From NCBI RefSeq assembly GCF_001550095.1, contig NZ_LRUC01000020.1, forward strand, positions 124,001 through 188,000: DNA of 64,000 nucleotides, given 5' to 3'. Below the pieces are notes generated by a model. The model had not been told where the DNA came from. It ran no database searches and was given only the letters and a program-made list of their open reading frames with translations. Source of the DNA: Celeribacter ethanolicus (GTDB taxonomy: Bacteria; Pseudomonadota; Alphaproteobacteria; Rhodobacterales; Rhodobacteraceae). Both the position numbers and the translations under genes were made by a program. Positions 8,485-18,122 of the stretch are shown here, in pieces (position 1 is the stretch's first letter; every line of letters begins with the position of its first letter).

Positions 8485-9882
8485 ATGACAACCGAACTCG
8501 AGACCACCTTCGCACGGGCAAGCGCCGCCCAGCGCGCCGCGCCTGTGGTCTCTCTCGACACACGTCTGGATCGGCTCGACCGGCTCGCCACTGCGCTGCT
8601 GGCCGCAGAACCCCGGCTGATCGCTGCCATGTCCGCCGATTTCTCCCATCGCCCGGCGGTGGAGAGCCGTCTCTATGACATCGACCTCGTTCTGGGCGAG
8701 ATACGCCATGCCAAACAGCATCTGAAACGCTGGATGCGGGTCCGCCGCGCGCCCGTGCCGCTGATCTACAAACCCGCCCGCGCCGAGATCCGGCCGCAAC
8801 CTCTGGGCGTCGTCGGCATCATCTCACCGTGGAATTTCCCGGTACAGCTTGCCCTTGCGCCCATGGTCGCGGCTCTGGCGGCGGGCAACCGGGTGATGCT
8901 CAAACCCTCCGAGCTGACGCCCCGCACCTCCGACGCGCTGGCCGAGATGCTCGCGGGCGCCTTCTCCCCCGAAGAGGTCGCGACCGTCACAGGCGGACCG
9001 GAAGTGGCCAGCGCCTTTTCCGCCCTGCCCTTCGACCATCTGTTCTTCACCGGCTCCACCGCCGTGGGCCGCAAGGTGGCCGAGGCCGCCGCACGCAATC
9101 TCACGCCTGTCACCCTGGAACTGGGCGGCAAGAGCCCCGCCGTCGTGCTGCCCGGCGCCGATCTCGACCGTGCCGGGCGGCGCATCGCCTGGGGCAAGGC
9201 CATGAATGCCGGTCAGGTCTGTGTCGCCCCCGATTACGTTCTGGTGCCGCGCAAAAAGATGCTGCCCATGGCCGATGCGATCATGGGGGCCTTCATGCAT
9301 TTCTTCCCTGAAGGCCCGGAAAGCCCGGATCTCGCCGCCGTGGTCTCCGACCGTCATCTCGCCCGGCTCGACACTCTTCTGGCCGAGGCCGAGGCGCGCG
9401 GTGCGAAAATCCTCCGCCTAGAAGGCCCCTCCGGCAATGCCCGCAAATTCGCCCCCGCCGTGGTGCTCGATCCGCCCCCCGACATCGCATTGATGCAGGA
9501 GGAAATCTTCGGCCCGATCCTGCCGCTTATCCCCTATGACAGCCCCGACGAAGCTCTCGCCTTCGTCACCGCCCGCGACCATCCGCTCGCGCTCTATCTC
9601 TTCTCCGAAGACAAGGCGGAACAGGCGCATTGGCTCGACCACACGATCTCCGGCGGGGTCACAATAAACGACACGACGATCCATGTCGGCTTTGGCTCGC
9701 TGCCCTTCGGCGGTGTCGGTCCCTCCGGTCAGGGTGCCTATCACGGTCGCACAGGCTTCGAAACTTTCAGCCATCTCAAACCCGTGGTGCGTCAGGCGAA
9801 ATGGAACGGCATGGCCGTGGCCGAACCGCCCTTCAAAGGCTGGCGCAAACGCGCCCTCGGGCTGATGCGCAAACTGATGTGA
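8485..9882 (+). CDS. Aldehyde dehydrogenase, ALDH3/coniferyl-aldehyde dehydrogenase type
   Basis: NAD(P)-dependent enzyme of 465 residues that oxidises aldehydes to acids. Motifs in order: SPWNFPVQLA near residue 114, FFTGSTAVGRK near 188, the glutamate in LELGGKSP (Glu212) and the catalytic cysteine in NAGQVCVAPD (Cys246). The APD after the cysteine and the ending region FGGVGPSGQGAYHG are typical of the ALDH3/CalB group acting on hydrophobic or aromatic aldehydes. The ATG at 8485 has GGGAGG six bases upstream and gives the normal family length. It stands alone on the plus strand, so the physiological aldehyde is not apparent. Confidence 0.92.
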   Translation: MTTELETTFARASAAQRAAPVVSLDTRLDRLDRLATALLAAEPRLIAAMSADFSHRPAVESRLYDIDLVLGEIRHAKQHLKRWMRVRRAPVPLIYKPARAEIRPQPLGVVGIISPWNFPVQLALAPMVAALAAGNRVMLKPSELTPRTSDALAEMLAGAFSPEEVATVTGGPEVASAFSALPFDHLFFTGSTAVGRKVAEAAARNLTPVTLELGGKSPAVVLPGADLDRAGRRIAWGKAMNAGQVCVAPDYVLVPRKKMLPMADAIMGAFMHFFPEGPESPDLAAVVSDRHLARLDTLLAEAEARGAKILRLEGPSGNARKFAPAVVLDPPPDIALMQEEIFGPILPLIPYDSPDEALAFVTARDHPLALYLFSEDKAEQAHWLDHTISGGVTINDTTIHVGFGSLPFGGVGPSGQGAYHGRTGFETFSHLKPVVRQAKWNGMAVAEPPFKGWRKRALGLMRKLM

Positions 9883-10017
9883 TCCTGTCACGCAAGTTTT
9901 GCGGAATTTTGACCAAACGGTCGCAAATCCGTTGCGTTTCTTCGGTTCCTTGCGCGCATCGCTCCCGCACATCCTCGTGCCGGGACGACGAAGAAACGCA
10001 TCACACAGGACAGTGAC

Positions 10018-11328
10018 ATGACCAAACCCGTTTACGGTGCAGCGCTTGCTGCGCTTATGCTTGCCGGTGCCGCCCAGGCCCAAGAGGCCTTTCCCGCCAC
10101 GCTCAAAGCCCAGGCCGAGCTTTCCGGCCACACCTTCGTCCCCGCCCCCGAAGGCGCCTCGGCCTATTACAACACCTCCGGCCGCTTCACCAATGGCGCG
10201 CGCAATGAGGCGCTTTACAGCAATTTCCAAGAAGCCACCGGCCTCGCGCTGCCTTTCCCCGGCCAGCCGCTTCAGGGGTTTTCCGGCATCCGCTCCTTGG
10301 GTGACGACCGTTTCCTCGTGCTGACGGACAACGGTTTCGGCTCCAAAGCCAATTCGTCGGACATCGTCCTGATGTTCAACATCGTCAAAGTCGATTGGGA
10401 GACCGGTCGTGTTGGCATCGAAAAAACGGTCCAACTGTCCGACCCGGACCACGTCGTCCCCTTCCCGATCATGAACGAAGCCACAGAGGCCCGCACCCTC
10501 ACCGGCGCGGATTTCGATCTGGAATCCATCCAGCCGGTTGGTGAAAACTTCTGGATCGGCGACGAGTTCGGCCCGTGGCTCATCGAAGTGAACGGCGAAG
10601 GCGAAGTGCAACAAATTCTGGCGACCGAGCCGGGCGGCCAGTTGATCCAATCCCCCGACAACTTCTTTGTGGCCACACCGAACCCGGGTGCCGAACTGCC
10701 CGAGACCGTCGTCTCCTACCGCTCCGGAGGCTATGAGGGCATGGCCTTGTCCGAGGACATGAAAACCCTCTACCCGCTGTTGGAAAAGCCGGTCTATGAC
10801 CCGGAAACCGGCGGTAAGAAACATGTCGGCGGCAAACCGGTTCTGTCGATGTTCGAACTGTCCACCGAGACCGGCGCATGGGGTGACACGGTGCGCTACT
10901 TCCCGCTTGAGGACGAAAACCACGCCATCGGGGATTTCAACCTGATCGAAGGCACCCGCGGCCTCATCATCGAGCGCGACAACTTCCAGGGCGATCCGCG
11001 CGAAGGCTGGTCGGAGCAACCGGCGATGTTCAAACGCATCTACCTCATTGATCTGGAGCGGATGGACGAAAACAATGTCTTGGAAAAAATCGCCTACATC
11101 GACCTGATGAACATTCAGGACCCCGACGGCATCGCACCGCGTGGCACGATGGATGGGGTCTACACCTTCCCCTATTTCACCATCGAGGATGTGGATCGTG
11201 TCGACGAGACCACCATCGTCGTCGCCAATGACAACAACTACCCCTTCTCGACCGGTCGCCAGCAAGGCCGTGTCGACGACAACGAGATGATCCTTCTCGA
11301 CGTCGCGGACTTCCTGAAGGCAGAGTAA
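10018..11328 (+). CDS. Secreted esterase-like/phytase-like family protein
   Basis: Protein of 436 residues with a Sec signal peptide: basic start, hydrophobic stretch and cleavage probably after AQA near residue 21. The mature part reads as a beta-propeller of the phytase-like family (an esterase-like domain seen in many alphaproteobacteria), with segments such as LTDNGFGSKANSSD, GDEFGPWLIEV and YEGMALSED. These proteins are periplasmic or secreted; enzymatic activity on phosphoesters is suggested by the family name but is not established for this subgroup. It is preceded by 135 bases of intergenic DNA and followed by a hairpin, consistent with a single-gene unit. Confidence 0.82.
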   Translation: MTKPVYGAALAALMLAGAAQAQEAFPATLKAQAELSGHTFVPAPEGASAYYNTSGRFTNGARNEALYSNFQEATGLALPFPGQPLQGFSGIRSLGDDRFLVLTDNGFGSKANSSDIVLMFNIVKVDWETGRVGIEKTVQLSDPDHVVPFPIMNEATEARTLTGADFDLESIQPVGENFWIGDEFGPWLIEVNGEGEVQQILATEPGGQLIQSPDNFFVATPNPGAELPETVVSYRSGGYEGMALSEDMKTLYPLLEKPVYDPETGGKKHVGGKPVLSMFELSTETGAWGDTVRYFPLEDENHAIGDFNLIEGTRGLIIERDNFQGDPREGWSEQPAMFKRIYLIDLERMDENNVLEKIAYIDLMNIQDPDGIAPRGTMDGVYTFPYFTIEDVDRVDETTIVVANDNNYPFSTGRQQGRVDDNEMILLDVADFLKAE

Positions 11329-11334
11329 TTACCG

Positions 11335-11366
11335 CCCCGGAGCGGCCTCCCCGTCGCTCCGGGGTT
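11335..11366 (+). terminator. Probable terminator after the phytase-like gene
   Basis: A 10-base GC-rich inverted repeat (CCCCGGAGCG at 11335-11344 and CGCTCCGGGG at 11355-11364) begins 6 bases after the stop codon. Only two T residues follow, so it is a weak intrinsic terminator or a processing-stable 3' end. Confidence 0.55.
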
Positions 11367-11428
11367 CCCCCATCTGGCCTTCCCTCTTTTGGCCTCATAT
11401 GCTGCGCCCGAACCATGAGGAGGCGCAG

Positions 11429-12769
11429 ATGTGGCTTGAACGCAGAGAGAGTTGGAGCGGACATTCCGAAGACGCGCGCGGTGCGGGCGATGTGGACTAT
11501 GCCCGCGTGATCCATTCGGCCTCCTTTCGGCGGCTTCAGGGCAAGACGCAAATCCTCAACCTCGGCGACAGCGATTTCTATCGCACGCGGCTGACGCATT
11601 CGCTGGAAGTGGCGCAGATCGCCGGAGGCCTCGCGCGCCAGTTGGAACAGAGCTTTCCCAACCATCCCGCCACTGCCCACCTGCCGGATCGTTCGATGAT
11701 CCACGCCATCGGCTGTTCGCACGATCTGGGCCATCCGCCCTTCGGTCATGGCGGCGAGGTGGCGCTGAATTATTGCATGCGCGAAGCGGGCGGGTTCGAG
11801 GGCAACGGACAAAGCCTGCGCATCCTATCCCGGCTGGAGAGCTTTTCCCAAAACGCGGGCGCAAACCTCACCCGGCGCAGCCTTATGGGGCTGTTGAAAT
11901 ATCCGGTTTCTTACGCACAGGCGCGCAACTCCGCGCTCAGGCCGAAACTGAGCGACAGTCCCGCAACGCTTAAACTCATCGACACTGAGGCCTCGACCCC
12001 GCCGAAATGTTACCTCGACAGCGAGCAGGACGTGGTGGAGTGGGTGCTTTCACCGCTCTCCCCCGAAGACCGCGCAGCGTTTTGTGCCATGCGACCGGTG
12101 GAGGCGGGAAAACACCGCAAGGCGCTGCATAAATCCTTTGATTGCAGCATCATGGATCTGGCCGATGACATCGCCTACGGGGTGCATGATCTGGAGGACG
12201 CGATTGCGCTCATGCTTTTGACGCGTGAGGATTTCGTGGCGCATGTGTCGGCGGATGAGATCGGCGATTTTCTCGACATGCTCAAAGGCAAATACCCGGA
12301 TCAGTTCGGCAATGACGTCTACGGCCAGATGCTCGATGGCTTGTTCGGCGACCGCAACACCCGCAAGCGCTTCATCTCGCGGTTTGTGAATTACTTCATC
12401 ACCGCTGTGGGTTACACCGAAGTACCAGAATTCGCCGAACCGCTCCTGCGCTACCGCGCCAGCCTGCCCTCGGCACGGCGTCCGGTGTTGAAAGCGCTGA
12501 AAGACCTGGTGTTCAAAGTGGTGATCAAAAGCCCCAACGTGCAGCAGCTCGAATTCAAGGGCCAGCAGATGGTGGTCTCTGTCTTCGAAGCGCTCTGTTC
12601 CGATCCCGAGCGGCTTTTGCCGCGCGATCATCAGGAGCGCTATTCCGAAAGTGCCGGCGACCTTCGGGTGATCTGCGACTATGTCGCCGGCATGACCGAT
12701 GCGGCGCTCCTCAAGACCTATGAACGTCTCTTCGCGCCGCGCATGGGATCGGTGTTCGACCGGCTCTGA
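11429..12769 (+). CDS. dGTPase-like HD-domain deoxynucleoside triphosphate triphosphohydrolase
   Basis: Cytoplasmic protein of 446 residues related to Dgt, which hydrolyses dNTPs to the nucleoside and triphosphate. The HD metal site is visible as RLTHSLEVAQ near residue 60 and SHDLGHPPFGHGGE near residue 105, and DLADDIAYGVHDLEDA supplies the second Asp region. ATG at 11429 is preferred because GAGGAG lies seven bases upstream; an ATG at 11399 would add ten residues before that site. Alphaproteobacterial members are annotated as dGTPase-like proteins and may act on several dNTPs. Its stop abuts the stop of the convergent sugar-nucleotide gene with no spacer. Confidence 0.92.
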   Translation: MWLERRESWSGHSEDARGAGDVDYARVIHSASFRRLQGKTQILNLGDSDFYRTRLTHSLEVAQIAGGLARQLEQSFPNHPATAHLPDRSMIHAIGCSHDLGHPPFGHGGEVALNYCMREAGGFEGNGQSLRILSRLESFSQNAGANLTRRSLMGLLKYPVSYAQARNSALRPKLSDSPATLKLIDTEASTPPKCYLDSEQDVVEWVLSPLSPEDRAAFCAMRPVEAGKHRKALHKSFDCSIMDLADDIAYGVHDLEDAIALMLLTREDFVAHVSADEIGDFLDMLKGKYPDQFGNDVYGQMLDGLFGDRNTRKRFISRFVNYFITAVGYTEVPEFAEPLLRYRASLPSARRPVLKALKDLVFKVVIKSPNVQQLEFKGQQMVVSVFEALCSDPERLLPRDHQERYSESAGDLRVICDYVAGMTDAALLKTYERLFAPRMGSVFDRL

Positions 12770-13738
12770 TCAGGCCTTCAGCTCCGGCAGAAGCGCGCGG
12801 AAATAGGCCACCGTGCGCTCCAGCCCCGCCTCGAGCGCGATTTCCGGCGCCCAGCCAAGCGTTTCGCGCGCCAGGGCAATCTCCGGCTGGCGCTGTTTCG
12901 GATCGTCCTGCGGCAGATCGCGGAACACCAGCTCCGACGCCGCCCCCGTCATCGCCACCACCTTTTCCGCCAGTTCGCGGATGGTGAACTCGGCAGGGTT
13001 GCCCAGGTTGATCGGACCGCTGACCTCGGGCCCGGTGTCCATCAGCCGGATGAACCCCTCGACCAGATCGTCGACATAGCAGAAGGACCGGGTCTGATTG
13101 CCATCGCCATAAAGCGTGATCGGCTCCCCCATCAACGCCTGCACAATGAAATTCGACACCACACGCCCGTCGGCATGATGCATCCGCGGCCCGTAGGTGT
13201 TGAAAATCCGCGCCACCTTGATCTCCAGACCGTGCTGGCGGTGATAGTCGAAAAACAGCGTCTCCGCGCAGCGCTTGCCCTCGTCGTAACAGGATCGCGG
13301 CCCGATCGGATTGACATTACCCCAATAACCCTCCGGCTGCGGATGCACCGCCGGATCGCCGTAGACCTCGCTGGTCGACGCCTGAAAGATCTTGCATTTC
13401 AGCCGCTTGGCCAGCCCCAACATGTTGATCGCACCATGCACCGAGGTCTTGGTCGTCTGCACCGGGTCATGTTGGTAATGCACCGGGGACGCGGGACAGG
13501 CGAGGTTGTAGATCTCGTCCACCTCGACATAGAGCGGGAAGGTCACGTCATGACGCATGAATTCGAAACGCGGATGGCCATGCAGATGGTCGATGTTGCG
13601 TTTGGTGCCGGTGAACAGGTTGTCGGCACAGATCACATCATGCCCCTGCTCCAACAGCCGGTCCATCAGATGCGAACCGATGAACCCCGCCCCTCCGGTC
13701 ACAAGAATGCGTTTTCGACTGTCGTAAAGGCGTGCCAT
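12770..13738 (-). CDS. UDP-glucuronate decarboxylase (UDP-xylose synthase)
   Basis: Protein of 322 residues, extended short-chain dehydrogenase fold, with [10 protein letters not shown] at residues 13-22, the dinucleotide-binding [19 protein letters not shown] and the catalytic YDEGKR (Tyr-x3-Lys). ACPASPxHYQ and SEVYGDP are hallmarks of UXS enzymes, which decarboxylate UDP-glucuronate to UDP-xylose using bound NAD. ATG at 13738 gives a normal N-terminus. It lies 31 bases downstream of a GT90-type glycosyltransferase gene on the same strand. Ugd in this window supplies the substrate. Confidence 0.93.
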   Translation of the reverse strand: MARLYDSRKRILVTGGAGFIGSHLMDRLLEQGHDVICADNLFTGTKRNIDHLHGHPRFEFMRHDVTFPLYVEVDEIYNLACPASPVHYQHDPVQTTKTSVHGAINMLGLAKRLKCKIFQASTSEVYGDPAVHPQPEGYWGNVNPIGPRSCYDEGKRCAETLFFDYHRQHGLEIKVARIFNTYGPRMHHADGRVVSNFIVQALMGEPITLYGDGNQTRSFCYVDDLVEGFIRLMDTGPEVSGPINLGNPAEFTIRELAEKVVAMTGAASELVFRDLPQDDPKQRQPEIALARETLGWAPEIALEAGLERTVAYFRALLPELKA

Positions 13739-13769
13739 ATCAAATCTTTCCAAAGGGTTGCGGCCCGGA

Positions 13770-14819
13770 TCAGGCCCAGTTCCGTTCAATGATCTCCGTC
13801 GCCCGCCGGGTCTCGCTTTCGAAGGTGAGCGCACGGGCAAAGGCCTGACCGTGTTCGGCGATTTCACGCGCCTCACGGTCGTGGCTGCGCACCCAGTCGA
13901 CCTTCTCGGCAAGATCGGACATGTCCGACTTCACCGGCACGAAATGTTCGAAGGGCACGAGTTGATCATAATACCACTGCCGGAAACCGAACTGGCTATC
14001 GACCTTGAGCACGCAGCAGCCAAGCTTGAGCCGCTGCATGAAATTGCACCAGGCATTGGAGAACCCGTCCACGTCGAGCGCGTATTTGTCCCCGGCCCAG
14101 TCCTGCCAGTTCCGTCGCGGCCCCATCAGCCCGGCGGCGGCGCATTGCGCCTCTTGCCTGTGGGTCACCCCCGGCACGAAGCGGGCATCGACCCCCTCGA
14201 TTTCGCGCGCCGCCATGGCGAAGCGCAGCCGCTGCATCACCCAGGGTTTGTCCATATGTTCCGGCGCCAGAGAAAACAGCCCGACGCAGTTGTTCTGCCC
14301 GCGCCAATAGATCGTCTCTCCGCGATCCGCCCATTGCGGCGCCTCCAGCGCCAGCCGGTCAGTCTCGGCATAACCGCGATCACGGAAGAAATGCTGGTCC
14401 GGCACGAGCACCTTGTCGCGAAAACAGCTCGAATAGGTGAAGCGCGCATGGCCCACGAATTCCCCGTCAGAAAGATCGCAGGAGATCCGTTCGACTTCGG
14501 GGGCGCTTTGCGAAAACCAATAGATATAGGCCGATGAGATATGCTGGTTCTGCGAAGCGTGGCGCAGGAAGTATTCCGGGTGATAGAGATACCGGATTTT
14601 GTCCCCTTCGCGGACGAGATGGAACTCCAGCTCGCTCTCCACCTCTTCTGAGGCGGAAAACGCAAGCTCGGGCAAGCTCACCCCCGCCCGTTCGAAATAG
14701 CCACGCACATGCTCGGCCACCCTCTGCTCGGTCACATCGCGTTTGCGCAAATCCCGCGCCGCGCGCCGACGCTGCCTGTAAGCCTCATACCATTCCGTCT
14801 TCTTCATCGCCCGCAACAT
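13770..14819 (-). CDS. GT90/CAP10-family glycosyltransferase
   Basis: Protein of 349 residues without a signal peptide. The features of the CAP10/GT90 domain are visible: IYWRGQNN near residue 167, [14 protein letters not shown] near 241, [14 protein letters not shown] near 261 and a C-terminal [18 protein letters not shown] segment. Eukaryotic relatives transfer xylose or glucose, and bacterial ones modify lipopolysaccharide. It precedes UDP-xylose synthase by 31 bases, so UDP-xylose is the attractive donor, by inference. The start at 14819 has GGCGGAGG about 10 bases upstream; a second ATG lies four codons on. It follows ychF by 24 bases and may share its transcript. Confidence 0.82.
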   Translation of the reverse strand: MLRAMKKTEWYEAYRQRRRAARDLRKRDVTEQRVAEHVRGYFERAGVSLPELAFSASEEVESELEFHLVREGDKIRYLYHPEYFLRHASQNQHISSAYIYWFSQSAPEVERISCDLSDGEFVGHARFTYSSCFRDKVLVPDQHFFRDRGYAETDRLALEAPQWADRGETIYWRGQNNCVGLFSLAPEHMDKPWVMQRLRFAMAAREIEGVDARFVPGVTHRQEAQCAAAGLMGPRRNWQDWAGDKYALDVDGFSNAWCNFMQRLKLGCCVLKVDSQFGFRQWYYDQLVPFEHFVPVKSDMSDLAEKVDWVRSHDREAREIAEHGQAFARALTFESETRRATEIIERNWA

Positions 14820-14843
14820 GATGCGCAGCCTCCGCCCTAGCGA

Positions 14844-15941
14844 TCAGGTGTTGAACAGGAAGTGCATCACGTCGCCGTCCTGCACGATGTAGCTCTTGCC
14901 TTCCGCACGCATCTTGCCCGCGTCTTTCGCCCCCGTCTCACCCTTGCAGGCGACGTAATCGTCAAAGGCGATGGTTTCGGCCCGGATGAAGCCACGTTCG
15001 AAATCGCCATGGATCACGCCCGCCGCCTGCGGCGCCGCCGTGCCTTTGCGAATGGTCCAGGCGCGCGCTTCTTTCGGGCCGACGGTGAAGTAGGTCTCAA
15101 GATGCAAAAGCTCGTAACCCGCGCGAATGAGACGGTCGAGACCGGCCTCGTGCAGCCCCAGCTCCTCAAGGAACATCTCCGCCTCTTCCGCGTCGAGCTG
15201 GGAAATCTCTTCCTCGATCTTGGCGGAGATCACCACCGTGCCCGCGCCCTGCTCCTCGGCCATTTTCGCGACCGCGTCCGAGAAGGCGTTGCCCTTCGCG
15301 GCATTCTCTTCTTCGACGTTGCACACATAAAGGATCGGCTTTTGCGTCAGAAGTTGCAGCATGTTCCACTGCTTGCGCTCTTCTTCCGTCACCTCGACGC
15401 TGCGCGCCGGTTTGTCGGCCTCCAAAGCCGCCTGCGCCCGCGCCAAAAGATCGTCCTGAAGTTTCGCTTCCTTGTCGTTGCCCTTGAGCTTGCGCACAAG
15501 GTTGGCACGGCGTTTGGCGATGCTTTCCAGATCGGCCAGCATCAGCTCCATCTCGATCACCTGCGCATCGTCGACCGGATCGACGCGGCCCTCGACGTGT
15601 GTCACGTCACCGTCCTCGAAACAGCGCACGACGTGGGCGATCGCATCGCATTCGCGGATGTTCGCCAGGAACTGGTTGCCCAGCCCCTCACCCTTGGACG
15701 CGCCCTTCACAAGGCCCGCGATGTCCACAAAAGACATGCGCGTCGGGATGATCTGTTTCGAGCCTGCGATCTCCGCAAGCTTGTCCAAACGCGGGTCCGG
15801 CACGGCCACATCGCCCACGTTGGGTTCGATGGTGCAGAACGGAAAGTTCGCCGCCTGCGCCGCGGCGGTTTTGGTCAGCGCATTGAAAAGCGTCGATTTG
15901 CCGACGTTCGGCAGTCCGACGATGCCCATCTTGAAGCCCAT
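14844..15941 (-). CDS. ychF: Redox-regulated ATPase YchF (Obg-like)
   Basis: Universal TRAFAC-class protein of 365 residues that binds ribosomes and hydrolyses ATP in preference to GTP. The P-loop GLPNVGKST is near residue 8, the switch region SFVDIAGLVKGASKGEGLGN near 65, and the C-terminal TGS-like domain includes AWTIRKGT and GFIRAE. The ATG at 15941 has a strong AAAGGAGG six bases upstream, which decides against an in-frame start nine codons earlier. It heads a minus-strand group with the GT90 and UDP-xylose synthase genes, although there is no functional reason for the linkage. Confidence 0.97.
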   Translation of the reverse strand: MGFKMGIVGLPNVGKSTLFNALTKTAAAQAANFPFCTIEPNVGDVAVPDPRLDKLAEIAGSKQIIPTRMSFVDIAGLVKGASKGEGLGNQFLANIRECDAIAHVVRCFEDGDVTHVEGRVDPVDDAQVIEMELMLADLESIAKRRANLVRKLKGNDKEAKLQDDLLARAQAALEADKPARSVEVTEEERKQWNMLQLLTQKPILYVCNVEEENAAKGNAFSDAVAKMAEEQGAGTVVISAKIEEEISQLDAEEAEMFLEELGLHEAGLDRLIRAGYELLHLETYFTVGPKEARAWTIRKGTAAPQAAGVIHGDFERGFIRAETIAFDDYVACKGETGAKDAGKMRAEGKSYIVQDGDVMHFLFNT

Positions 15942-16068
15942 TGCGGCCTCCTTTGTCCGAAATTCCAAGGCTGTCTAAGGTGCAACGGGGTCTCGCGCAA
16001 GCCTTCCCCATTGCACTTACGGCAAAGATCGGCCAAACCCGTTGCGCAAACAGCCAGGGAGCCGCCCG

Positions 16069-16860
16069 ATGACCCGTATCGACGCCAAATTCGCCGAGTT
16101 GAACGCCGCAGGCAAGAAAGCCTTCGTCGCCTATGTCATGGCGGGCGATCCCGACGAGGCCAAGTCGCTCGAAATCGTCAAGGCCCTGCCCGGCGCCGGG
16201 GTCGACATCATCGAACTGGGCCTGCCCTTCACCGACCCGATGGCCGACGGCCCGACCATCCAGCTCGCCGGTCAACGCGCGCTCGATCAGGGCATGACGC
16301 TCAACAAGACCCTCGCCATGGCCGCAGACTTCCGCAAAACCGACGACACCACGCCGATCGTGCTGATGGGCTATTACAACCCGATCTATTCGCACGGCGT
16401 CGATCAGTTTCTGGTGGATGCGGTGGAGGCCGGGATCGACGGGTTGATCGTGGTTGACCTGCCGCCTGAAGAGGACGATGAGCTCTGCATCCCGGCGCAA
16501 AAGGCCGGTCTGAACTTCATCCGCCTGGCGACCCCCACGACCGATGACAAACGCCTGCCCACCGTGCTGCAAAACACCTCCGGCTTCGTCTATTACGTCT
16601 CCGTGACCGGCACCACCGGGGCCGCCGCCGCATCCGGCGCCGATGTCGCGCCCGAAGTGGCCCGGATCAAATCCAAGACCGACCTGCCGGTGATCGTGGG
16701 CTTCGGTGTCCGCACCCCGGAAAAAGCCCAAGAGATCGCCGCTGTCGCGGACGGCACCGTCGTCGGCTCCGCCATCGTGAACGAGATCGCACAGGGCAAA
16801 TCCGTCGCAGAGGTCACAGCTTACGTGAAATCTCTGGCGGACGGCGCACACCGCGCCTGA
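16069..16860 (+). CDS. trpA: Tryptophan synthase alpha subunit
   Basis: Subunit of 263 residues that cleaves indole-3-glycerol phosphate and passes indole to TrpB. Signature [17 protein letters not shown] near residue 48 contains the catalytic Glu and Asp; [10 protein letters not shown] and TGTTGA near the phosphate site are also present. The ATG at 16069 follows CAGGGAG. In this window trpB and trpF lie 14 kb away on the other strand, so the subunits are not co-transcribed. A strong hairpin with a T-run follows the gene. Confidence 0.97.
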   Translation: MTRIDAKFAELNAAGKKAFVAYVMAGDPDEAKSLEIVKALPGAGVDIIELGLPFTDPMADGPTIQLAGQRALDQGMTLNKTLAMAADFRKTDDTTPIVLMGYYNPIYSHGVDQFLVDAVEAGIDGLIVVDLPPEEDDELCIPAQKAGLNFIRLATPTTDDKRLPTVLQNTSGFVYYVSVTGTTGAAAASGADVAPEVARIKSKTDLPVIVGFGVRTPEKAQEIAAVADGTVVGSAIVNEIAQGKSVAEVTAYVKSLADGAHRA

Positions 16861-16883
16861 TCCTGCTCCATTCTGTATATACA

Positions 16884-16909
16884 AAAAGCACGGGCAACCG
16901 TGCTTTTTT
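16884..16909 (+). terminator. Intrinsic terminator after trpA
   Basis: Perfect 10-base stem AAAAGCACGG/CCGTGCTTTT with a GCAA tetraloop, continuing into a run of T. It lies 23 bases past the trpA stop and separates trpA from nspC. Confidence 0.93.
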
Positions 16910-16982
16910 CTTGCCCCTCGCCCTGAATCGCCCTAAGTGCAGCGCTCTATTGCCGTTCCTTTGGACCCTTGGGGGAACCACG

Positions 16983-18077
16983 ATGATCCAGACGCCTTAC
17001 TACCTGATCGACAAGGCCCGCCTGCTTCCGAACATGGAGAAAATCGCCCGGCTGCGCGAAGCCTCCGGCGCGAAGGCCTTGCTTGCGCTCAAATGCTTCT
17101 CCACATGGCCCGTGTTCGACTTCATGCGCGACTATATGGACGGCACGACCTCGTCCTCGCTCTATGAACTGCGCCTTGGGGCCGAGAAATTCGGCAAAGA
17201 GACGCACGCCTATTCCGTCGGCTGGGCCGATCATGAGATCGACGAGGCGGTCAGCTACGCCGACAAGATCATCTTCAACTCGCTGGGCCAGCTTGATCGC
17301 TTCGGCGACAAGGCCAAGGGCATCGCCACCGGCCTGCGCCTCAACCCGCGGTTTTCGACCTCCGGGTTTGACCTCGCCGACCCGGCGCGGCCCTTTTCGC
17401 GTCTGGGCGAATGGGACATGGCCCGGCTTGAGATGGCCGAAAATCGCATCAACGGCGTGATGATCCACTACAATTGCGAGAATGATGACTTTGTCCTGTT
17501 TTCAGAGCAATTGAGCCGGATCGAACGTGATTTTGGTTCGTTTTTGAAAAATTTGGATTGGGTCTCTTTGGGCGGCGGCATCCATTTCACCGGCGAGGGC
17601 TATCCGCTCGACAAGCTGGCGGATCGGTTGAAAGCCTTCTCCGACGCGATGGGCGTGCAGGTCTATCTGGAACCCGGCGAGGCCTCGATCACCAAATCGA
17701 CCACGCTGGAGGTCTCCGTTCTCGACATCATCGACAACGGCAAAAAAGTCGCCATCGTCGACAGCTCTATCGAAGCCCATATGCTCGACCTGCTGATCTA
17801 TCGCGAAACCGCCAAGCTGCCGCAGACCGGCACGCATGACTACCAAATCGCGGGCAAAACCTGCCTCGCGGGCGACATCTTTGGCGATGCCAAATTCGAC
17901 AAACCGCTCGAAATTGGCGATCGTATCTCCATCGACGATGCTGCCGGTTACACAATGGTTAAAAAGAACTGGTTTAACGGGGTGAAGATGCCGGGTATCG
18001 CCGTGCGCGAACTCGACGGTACCGTCAAACTGGTGCGTGACTTCGGTTACGAGGATTTCGTCGCAGCCCTTGGATAA
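16983..18077 (+). CDS. nspC: Carboxynorspermidine/carboxyspermidine decarboxylase
   Basis: PLP enzyme of 364 residues, fold III (alanine-racemase-like barrel). The N-terminal ALLALKCFSTWPVF segment holds the PLP lysine, VMIHYNCEN and LGGGIHFTGEGYP follow, and CLAGDIFGD near residue 295 contributes the catalytic cysteine of this family. It decarboxylates carboxynorspermidine or carboxyspermidine in the alternative route to (nor)spermidine. The ATG at 16983 has GGGGGAA upstream. The dehydrogenase that makes its substrate is 45 bases downstream, so the two genes form an operon. Confidence 0.93.
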   Translation: MIQTPYYLIDKARLLPNMEKIARLREASGAKALLALKCFSTWPVFDFMRDYMDGTTSSSLYELRLGAEKFGKETHAYSVGWADHEIDEAVSYADKIIFNSLGQLDRFGDKAKGIATGLRLNPRFSTSGFDLADPARPFSRLGEWDMARLEMAENRINGVMIHYNCENDDFVLFSEQLSRIERDFGSFLKNLDWVSLGGGIHFTGEGYPLDKLADRLKAFSDAMGVQVYLEPGEASITKSTTLEVSVLDIIDNGKKVAIVDSSIEAHMLDLLIYRETAKLPQTGTHDYQIAGKTCLAGDIFGDAKFDKPLEIGDRISIDDAAGYTMVKKNWFNGVKMPGIAVRELDGTVKLVRDFGYEDFVAALG

Positions 18078-18122
18078 GCGCTGCTCCATTCACCACCCGA
18101 AACGATAAGGGGGTCTCTACAG

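Noticed and set aside
9886-10010. Possible PhoB box (CTGTCAC near 9886) upstream of the phytase-like gene.
   Set aside because: Only one half-site was seen, with no second copy at the expected 11-base spacing.
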